Assembly: GCA_020248265.1 (NCBI GenBank)
Contig: JADCHX010000002.1
Location: 62,001 to 126,000 of the forward strand
Reading direction: 5' to 3'
DNA from: Rhodocyclaceae bacterium
Lineage (GTDB): Bacteria; Pseudomonadota; Gammaproteobacteria; Burkholderiales; CAIKXV01
DNA length: 64,000 nt
Shown: positions 58,587-64,000 of the stretch, piece by piece
Position numbering within the stretch: position 1 is the first letter of the stretch
Layout of the letters: each line of letters begins with the position of its first letter
Notes under the pieces: generated by a model
Told to the model about the DNA's origin: nothing
Seen by the model: only the letters and a program-made list of their open reading frames with translations
The model's database searches: none
Position numbers and translations under genes: made by a program

Positions 58587-59873
58587 TCAGGCGCGCCATC
58601 CGACCAGGCGTTCGATGAAGGCCGCGGTGGCCAGCAGCCGCGCCTCGTCATGCCAGCGGCCGACCAGTTGCACCCCCACTGGCAGGCTGCGCGGGCCACG
58701 CATCACCGGCAGCGTCAGGCAGGGTAGCCCGAGCAGGCTCCAGCGGCGGTTGAAGGTTGCACTGCCGGTGGTGGCCAGGCCCTCGGGCGCCTCGCCCGGC
58801 GCGCTCGGGGTCAGCAGCACGTCGTGCCCATCGAACCAGCGCGCGACCGATTCGCGGCACGCCTGCGCCAGCGCATGCGCCTGCCGATACTCGGCGGCCG
58901 GCTGCGCCAGCCCGTGGTCGAGGCGATCGCGCAGCTTCGCACTGAGCCGGTCGGCATGCCGGGTATGCTCGTGCGCCAGCGCGCGCGCAGCCTCGAAGTG
59001 CTCGATCAACGGATGGATGCGCGGCAGTTCGCCGCACGGCGCCGGCAGCTCCGAGGCATCGACCACCACGCCTGCACGGGACAGCGCCTGCACGACTGCC
59101 TCTAGCGCGGCCCAGGCCTCGGGCCCGCCCTCGTGTGCCGCCTCCGTGCGCACGACCGTCACCGACGGCGGCGCCACCGGATCGGCCAGCGCGAGGCCCG
59201 GCTGCCGGGCCATCGCCGCGGCCATCAGTGCGGCATCGGCGACGCTGCGGCCGAAGGTGCCCAGGGTGTCGAGCGATTCCGATACCTGCTTCACGCCCTG
59301 CCGGCTGAGCCAGCCGTAGGTCGGCTTGTAGCCGACGATGCCGCAGAAGGCCGCCGGCCTGAGCACCGACCCTGAAGTCTGCGTGCCGCAGGCCAGCGGC
59401 ACCATGTGATCGGCCACGGCTGCCGCAGAGCCGCTCGAGGAACCGCCCGGCGTGTGCGCCGGATTCCACGGGTTGCGGGTCGCGCCCGGCGTGGTGGTGG
59501 CGAACTCGGCGGTGACCGTCTTGCCGAGCACGATGCCACCCTCGGCCCGGAGCAGCGCGATGCAGGCGGCGTCGGCCTTCGGCCGATGGCCGGCATAGAT
59601 CGGCGATCCGCAGGCAGTCGGCAGCCCGGCTGTCTCGATCACGTCCTTCACGCCGACCGGAATGCCCGGCAGCAGCCCGCGCCGGTCACCGGCCGCGTCG
59701 ATCGCGCGTGCGCGGGCCAGCGCACCGTCGGCATCGATGGCCACCCAGGCCTGCACCTGCGCCTCGCGCAGCGCGATGCGCTCGAGGCAGGCCTCGACCA
59801 GGCGCGTCGCGCTAAGGCGGCCGGCGCGCATCTGCGCCAGCGCCTCGACCGCGCCCAGTTCATCGGGCTGCAT
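58587..59873 (-). CDS. amidase-signature family enzyme
   Basis: A 428-residue amidase with the Ser-cisSer-Lys triad: catalytic K76 (IPVGVKDVIET), the GGSSSGSAAAVA loop (143-154), and the nucleophile Ser in TQTSGSVLRPA (about S169). Members hydrolyse amides, ureas or carbamates, or act as GatA. No gatB/gatC is adjacent, so a catabolic amidase is likelier. An AGGGGGG stretch lies 6 bases before the ATG. It converges on the dehydrogenase gene with 5 bases between them, and a Bug gene lies 46 bases upstream, suggesting an amide or acid uptake-and-hydrolysis unit. Confidence 0.9.
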   Translation of the reverse strand: MQPDELGAVEALAQMRAGRLSATRLVEACLERIALREAQVQAWVAIDADGALARARAIDAAGDRRGLLPGIPVGVKDVIETAGLPTACGSPIYAGHRPKADAACIALLRAEGGIVLGKTVTAEFATTTPGATRNPWNPAHTPGGSSSGSAAAVADHMVPLACGTQTSGSVLRPAAFCGIVGYKPTYGWLSRQGVKQVSESLDTLGTFGRSVADAALMAAAMARQPGLALADPVAPPSVTVVRTEAAHEGGPEAWAALEAVVQALSRAGVVVDASELPAPCGELPRIHPLIEHFEAARALAHEHTRHADRLSAKLRDRLDHGLAQPAAEYRQAHALAQACRESVARWFDGHDVLLTPSAPGEAPEGLATTGSATFNRRWSLLGLPCLTLPVMRGPRSLPVGVQLVGRWHDEARLLATAAFIERLVGWRA

Positions 59874-59919
59874 CGCGCCCCCCCTGCAATGGGCCGTTGG
59901 ATTGCCGGACGGACATCGC

Positions 59920-60924
59920 TCAGTCGATCTTCACGTCGGCCGACTTGATCACGGCACCCCAGCGTCGGATCTCGCTCGCGATGTAGGTACCGAACTGCTC
60001 CGGCGTGCCCTCGACCGGCTCGATGCCGAGTTCGCGGTAGCGGTCGCGGATGTCCTGCAGGCGCAGCACCTTCACCACTTCGGCGTTGAACCGGTTGATG
60101 ATCTCGCGCGACGTGCCAGCCGGTGCCATGAAGCCGTACCAGGAGGTCGCTTCGTAGCCGGGCACCGTCTCGGCGATCGGCGGCAGTTCCGGCAGCACCG
60201 ACGAGCGCTTCGCGGTGGTCACCGCCAGCGCGCGCAGCTTGCCTGCCTTCACGTAGGGCGCGAACAGCGGCATGTCGGAGAACATGAACTGCGTCTGCCC
60301 CGACAGCAGGTCCGGCATCGCCGCGGACGCGCCCTTGTACGGCACGTGGACCATGCGGGTGCCGCTCATCGACTTCAGCAGTTCGGCGGTCAGGTGCAGC
60401 GCGGTGCCGTTGCCCGACGAGCCGAAGTTGAGCTGGCCGGGACGCGCCCGCGCCAGTGCGATCAGCTGTCCGACGTCCTTGGCCGGCAGCGCCGGATGCA
60501 CCGCCAGCACGTAGGGGCCGGTGGCCACCTGCATGATCGGCGCGAGGTCCTTCAGCGGGTCGTAGGGCATCCTGGGGTACAGGCCGACGTTGACCGCGGT
60601 CGAGCTGGTGGAACCGAGCACCACGGTGTAGCCGTCGGGCGCAGCCTTGGCCACGATGTCCATGCCGAGCACCCCGCCGACCCCGGCCCGGTTGTCGACG
60701 ATGAACTGCTGCCCCATTGCCTCGGACAGCCGCGCGCTGACCAGCCTCGCGATGATGTCGGTGGTGCCGCCTGCGGTGAACGGCACCACGATGCGTACCG
60801 TGCGCGCCGGCCAGGCCTGCGCCGATGCGCCGTCGGCCAGCGGCAGCAGGAGCAGCAGTGCCGGAAGCAGCCACGGACGCGGCTGCGGCAAGGTCAGCAA
60901 CGGAAGGCTCGGTGAGGATCGCAT
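59920..60924 (-). CDS. Bug-family solute-binding protein, upstream of the amidase
   Basis: A 334-residue secreted binding protein. CAGGAG 7 bases upstream sets the start at 60924, though the frame is open to 61170. The signal peptide contains LLPALLLLLPLADGASAQ (to about 36). Landmarks are PFTAGGTTD, FIVDNRAGVGG, AAPDGYTV and HVPYKGA. It lies between a PrpD-like gene (73 bases upstream) and the amidase gene (46 bases downstream), all leftward, so co-expression is likely. Confidence 0.87.
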   Translation of the reverse strand: MRSSPSLPLLTLPQPRPWLLPALLLLLPLADGASAQAWPARTVRIVVPFTAGGTTDIIARLVSARLSEAMGQQFIVDNRAGVGGVLGMDIVAKAAPDGYTVVLGSTSSTAVNVGLYPRMPYDPLKDLAPIMQVATGPYVLAVHPALPAKDVGQLIALARARPGQLNFGSSGNGTALHLTAELLKSMSGTRMVHVPYKGASAAMPDLLSGQTQFMFSDMPLFAPYVKAGKLRALAVTTAKRSSVLPELPPIAETVPGYEATSWYGFMAPAGTSREIINRFNAEVVKVLRLQDIRDRYRELGIEPVEGTPEQFGTYIASEIRRWGAVIKSADVKID

Positions 60925-60997
60925 CGACGGACTCCTGTGGTTTCGGCGGGCTGCCGGCACGGACCAAAGCAAGACATGGGCCGATCGCACCATGCGC

Positions 60998-62443
60998 TCA
61001 GCGCGCGAGTGCGGCGGACATCCATGCGGACCACGGCTGCGCCAGCGTCGCCGGCTGCAGCCGCTCCAGCGCCTCGACCGCAGCGACGAAGCCCGGATGC
61101 CGGGTGCCGGTGATGCCCTGCGCCTTGGCACGGATCTGCGCGTCGTCGAACGGCCGGTCGGGCCCGCCACGTGCGCTCAGGCATTCGCCGGTGACGCGGG
61201 TGCCATCGGACAGCGTCAGCGTGACCCGGGCTGGTCGGTCGAGCGGCCGCGGGCGCACCGGCGCATAGGGTTCCAGCCGGATGCGCTCGCGCAGGCGCAC
61301 GATCGCCGGGTCGTCCAGGGTGGCGGCGGCGAACGCATCCGCACCGGCGTGGCCATGTACCTGCACGGTCGCAAGCACATGCTCGAAGGAGAAGCGCGCC
61401 GCGAGCGTGGTGCCCGGCCGCGGATTGCTCATCTGCGGACGGTGCGTCTCGAGCAGCACCGACTCGACATCGGCGTGCGTGCGTCCCGGCGGCAGGCTGG
61501 CCATCGCCGCCTGCGTCGCCTCGACCGCCGAATGCGTCGACTGGCAGCATGCGTGCACCTTGTGGTAACCGGACTCGATCGCCCAGGTCTCGCCGAGGCC
61601 GTCGGCCAGTGCAGCCGGATCGGCCGCCTGGCCGAGCAGCGTGGTGAACACGTCGTAGGCGCCATCCGGCAGGCCGCCCAGCCCGCACTCGGCCCAGTCG
61701 GCCGCACGCATGCCGTTGGCAGTACCGACCGCCGCCCATACGTTTCGCACGAGTGCACCGTGCAGTGCGTGTTCGTAGCCACCCACGGTCACCAGGGTGG
61801 CTGCTGCAGTGACTGCCCGGTGGGTGAGCGCGGCATCGGCGCGCCGCGCCAGCGTGGTGGCGATCGCACCGCCGATCGCTGCGGTCTGCGGATGCGGATG
61901 CAGCGTCATCTGCGGGAAGATCCAGCACCGCGCAAAGCGCCCGGTCACCTCGTAGGCCAGCACTGCGCAGGCGAGCACCTCCGCCACGCTGAGCCCACCC
62001 GCCTCAGCTTCCGCCCACAGCGCCGGCAGCGTGTACAGCCCGGCATGGCATGGCGCCAGGCGATACCCCTCGTCGAGTTCGCACCAGCTGGCGGCAATCC
62101 CGTTGCCCAGCGCGGCGGAGAACCGGTCGGTGCGCGATGGCGGGTCGGACAGCAGCGTGCATTCGGCGGCGCCCCCGCGCCGCACCAGTTGGCGATGCAC
62201 CCGACCGACTTCCGGCTCGGGCGAGGCCGCCAGCGCGGCGGCGAGATCGTCGCCGATCACCCGGGCGGCGCGAAACGCGATCGCCGCGGGAAACGCCGCG
62301 AGCGGATCGCCGCCATCGCGGCCGGGCAGGCGATGGCCCGATGCCCAGTCCGTCAACCGCAGGATGCCGGAGCCGACCGCTGCACGGACCGCGGCCTCGT
62401 CGGCCGGGCGCAGGGCAGGATCGTCGGCGATCGGTTCATTCAT
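60998..62443 (-). CDS. MmgE/PrpD family protein, diverged copy
   Basis: A 481-residue protein of the MmgE/PrpD (2-methylcitrate dehydratase-like) family. The middle carries family-like sequence (CAVLAYEVTGRFAR, SGYHKVHACCQSTHSAVEAT, and a C-terminal LTLSDGTRVTGE with PGF before the end). The canonical LDYDD segment near the N-terminus is not obvious; the corresponding region reads LDEGYRLAPCHAG, so activity may differ. GAGGAG precedes the ATG at 62443. It follows the second PrpD gene by 65 bases and is followed by the Bug gene. The substrate is unknown. Confidence 0.8.
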   Translation of the reverse strand: MNEPIADDPALRPADEAAVRAAVGSGILRLTDWASGHRLPGRDGGDPLAAFPAAIAFRAARVIGDDLAAALAASPEPEVGRVHRQLVRRGGAAECTLLSDPPSRTDRFSAALGNGIAASWCELDEGYRLAPCHAGLYTLPALWAEAEAGGLSVAEVLACAVLAYEVTGRFARCWIFPQMTLHPHPQTAAIGGAIATTLARRADAALTHRAVTAAATLVTVGGYEHALHGALVRNVWAAVGTANGMRAADWAECGLGGLPDGAYDVFTTLLGQAADPAALADGLGETWAIESGYHKVHACCQSTHSAVEATQAAMASLPPGRTHADVESVLLETHRPQMSNPRPGTTLAARFSFEHVLATVQVHGHAGADAFAAATLDDPAIVRLRERIRLEPYAPVRPRPLDRPARVTLTLSDGTRVTGECLSARGGPDRPFDDAQIRAKAQGITGTRHPGFVAAVEALERLQPATLAQPWSAWMSAALAR

Positions 62444-62508
62444 GGAGGGCTCCTCGGGTGCGCCGGTCTGTGCCGACTGCAGGGTCTTCGATGGGTCGGT
62501 CGTCCGGG

Positions 62509-63861
62509 TCAGTCTGCCACGGCGCACAAGGCGACCAGGTCGCGCACACGGACTTCCTCGATCGACCGGATGGCGGACGACAGCTCGGCCGCGCGCCGGC
62601 TGCCCAGCACGCGACCGGCCAGGGACGCGAACTTGGCATCGAGCTTGCGGCCCTGCAGATCGAGGTCGGACAACGGCACGCCGGAATCGTGCTCGGTCGA
62701 CACCTCGCCGGTGGCCGTGGCCACGGATACACGGGTGAACATGGTCGGACAACCATCGACCAACTCCACCTCGGTGCGCTCGATCAGCCGGCGCATCGTC
62801 GGGTCGGCCAGTTGCAGCGCGCCATAGCTGTCCAGCGCGCCGGTGTCGCCCCCGCACAGCGCGAGCGCAGCGGTGAACCGCAGGCTGAACTTCGCCTCGT
62901 GGCTGGATTGCGGCCGCGCGATGTTGCAGGTGCTGTCGTTCACCTTCTCGACCCGGATCACGATGCGTTCGATCGCCTGCGGATCGATCGCATGCTCGGC
63001 GCGCAGACGCGCAGCGCATTCGATCGTGGAATGCGTGCCATAGCAGGCCGCGTGGTACTTGAACAGGTTGTCGCGGATGAACCAGCGGTCCTCGACCAGC
63101 GCGCGCTCGGGGAAGAAGTCGGTGCTCAGCGCAGCCGCGAAGCCCTGCCGGCATTCGAGCACGTCGGGGCGGCTCGACATCCCCTGCCGGGCCAGCAGCG
63201 CGGCACGCACGCCGTCCTCCGCGGCGAGACCTGCGTGGTAGGCCTTGCAGTCGGTGCCGAACATCGCCTTGAGCCCTGATGCACGCGTGCCGGCGATGCC
63301 CAGCGCATGCCCGCAACGGCCGGCATCCAGCCCGAGCAGGCGTGCGCAGGCCATCGCCGCACCGAATGCACCGACGGTGGCGGTCGAGTGGAAACCGCGC
63401 GCATAGTGGTCGGGCTGCACCAGCGACCCGGCACGGCAGGCCAGCTCGTAGCCGGCGACGAACGCGACCAGCAGGTCCTCGCCGGAGGCATCGACCGCTT
63501 CGCCCAGCGCCAGCAGTGCCGGCAGGAACACCGCTGACGGATGGCCGTTGATGTTGAGGTTCACGTCGTCGTAGTCGAGCGCATGCGCGAGCGTGCCGTT
63601 GCACAGCGCAGCCTGCGCCGCGGAGGCGCGCAGCCCGTTGCTCAGCACGGTCGACTGCTGCCGCCCGCCCTCCTCCTCCACCGACCGTGCGAGCAGGCGT
63701 ACCAGCGGCTCGTCGCGCGCGACCAGCATCACGCCCAGGGTATCGAGGATGCATTGCAACGCGAGCGTGCGAACGTCGGCCGGCAGCGAGGCCAGCGTCA
63801 GCGCATGCGCCCGTTCGACCAGCGCCCGGGTGACCGGCTCGGCTCCCATGCCCGGCTTCAT
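62509..63861 (-). CDS. MmgE/PrpD family protein, canonical copy
   Basis: A 450-residue cytoplasmic protein with the family core: NGTLAHALDYDDVN (about 89-102), GHPSAVFLPALLALGE, AGYELACRAG, GFHSTATVGAFGAA, and FKYHAACYGTHSTIECA. PrpD dehydrates 2-methylcitrate; most relatives in such clusters act on other hydroxy-acids or itaconate-like compounds. No prpB/prpC genes are near, so propionate catabolism is not indicated. Its ATG overlaps the stop of the Bug gene at the window edge (ATGA), a direct link between uptake of an acid and this enzyme. Confidence 0.9.
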   Translation of the reverse strand: MKPGMGAEPVTRALVERAHALTLASLPADVRTLALQCILDTLGVMLVARDEPLVRLLARSVEEEGGRQQSTVLSNGLRASAAQAALCNGTLAHALDYDDVNLNINGHPSAVFLPALLALGEAVDASGEDLLVAFVAGYELACRAGSLVQPDHYARGFHSTATVGAFGAAMACARLLGLDAGRCGHALGIAGTRASGLKAMFGTDCKAYHAGLAAEDGVRAALLARQGMSSRPDVLECRQGFAAALSTDFFPERALVEDRWFIRDNLFKYHAACYGTHSTIECAARLRAEHAIDPQAIERIVIRVEKVNDSTCNIARPQSSHEAKFSLRFTAALALCGGDTGALDSYGALQLADPTMRRLIERTEVELVDGCPTMFTRVSVATATGEVSTEHDSGVPLSDLDLQGRKLDAKFASLAGRVLGSRRAAELSSAIRSIEEVRVRDLVALCAVAD

Positions 63862-64000
63862 TCGACCTTCGCCCCGGATTCCTTCACCACCCGCGCCCAG
63901 CGTGCGATGTCCGCCTTCAGCACCGCGGCGAACTCGGCCGGCCGGCTGGCGACCACGTCGGCACCCAGGCCGGCGAACCTCTCGCGAGCGTCCGGACGTT
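63858..64000 (-). CDS. Bug-family solute-binding protein, C-terminal fragment cut by window edge
   Basis: Only the last 47 codons are inside the window. Translated leftward they read RPDARERFAGLGADVV..., then RPAEFAAVLKADIARW and VKESGAKVE before TGA. This matches the C-terminal helix of Bug proteins in the window (for example TPAEFAAMLRREIERW at the end of the first gene). The TGA overlaps the ATG of the PrpD-like gene as ATGA. The rest of the gene lies outside. Confidence 0.82.
   Translation of the reverse strand, partial: RPDARERFAGLGADVVASRPAEFAAVLKADIARWARVVKESGAKVE

Noticed and set aside
62509-63861. Propionate catabolism by the methylcitrate cycle
   Set aside because: No prpB, prpC or acnD genes are adjacent, and the gene is coupled to a Bug protein in a mixed acid/amide cluster.

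Overview
The window is GC-rich, densely coded chromosomal DNA of a betaproteobacterium, most likely Burkholderiales (inferred). The strongest sign is ten Bug-type (TctC-like) periplasmic solute-binding proteins, a family massively expanded in Bordetella/Comamonadaceae-type genomes. MlaA, HtpX and an RND/TolC pump show a Gram-negative envelope. I see no integrase, transposase, phage gene or CRISPR array.

Layout. (1) 1-10.8 kb: a sulfonate block. A leftward unit encodes sulfoacetaldehyde acetyltransferase (Xsc), a SauS-like acylating dehydrogenase, a class V aminotransferase, a DUF1330 protein and a Bug protein. It diverges from an IclR regulator, followed by a Bug protein translationally coupled to a SauT-like CoA ligase. 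Together these could run sulfoacetate -> sulfoacetyl-CoA -> sulfoacetaldehyde -> acetyl phosphate + sulfite. The 111-bp divergent promoter region has two good sigma70 promoters and a large palindrome. (2) 10.8-16.8 kb: an S15/CocE hydrolase, an enolase-superfamily enzyme, two Bug proteins and an atypical SDR. (3) 16.9-23 kb: FKBP isomerase, zinc-type dehydrogenase, bicupin, a Bug protein, a GabD-like aldehyde dehydrogenase and a second atypical SDR. (4) 23-32.5 kb: envelope and stress genes: MlaA, HtpX, SPFH/NfeD pair, and the prkA-yeaH-spoVR operon with a SirB1-like gene added. (5) 33-44.9 kb: TolC/adaptor/RND pump, two tandem HDOD proteins, and a ChaN-PDZ protein coupled to an M1-type peptidase. 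(6) 45-50 kb: a Bug protein, tRNA-Arg(CCT), a PQQ-type dehydrogenase with dihaem cytochrome c, a UspA protein behind a perfect FNR/Anr box, and an exported methyltransferase-like lipoprotein.

(7) 49.99-57.3 kb is the most unusual part: eight leftward genes, four of the seven junctions overlapping. They encode an EthD-like protein, a class V aminotransferase, a thioredoxin-reductase-like flavoprotein, a GST, a Bug protein, two paralogues of a family I do not recognise, and a UGSC-type selenoprotein. In the last gene an in-frame TGA must be read as selenocysteine (residue 96); a hairpin with bacterial SECIS geometry follows it. (8) 57.3-64 kb: a maleylacetate-reductase-like dehydrogenase, an amidase, a Bug protein, two MmgE/PrpD proteins and the 3' end of a tenth Bug gene.

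The genes suggest a heterotroph that scavenges many small organic acids, sulfonates and amides. Each catabolic module carries its own binding protein but no dedicated TctAB membrane partner in the window.
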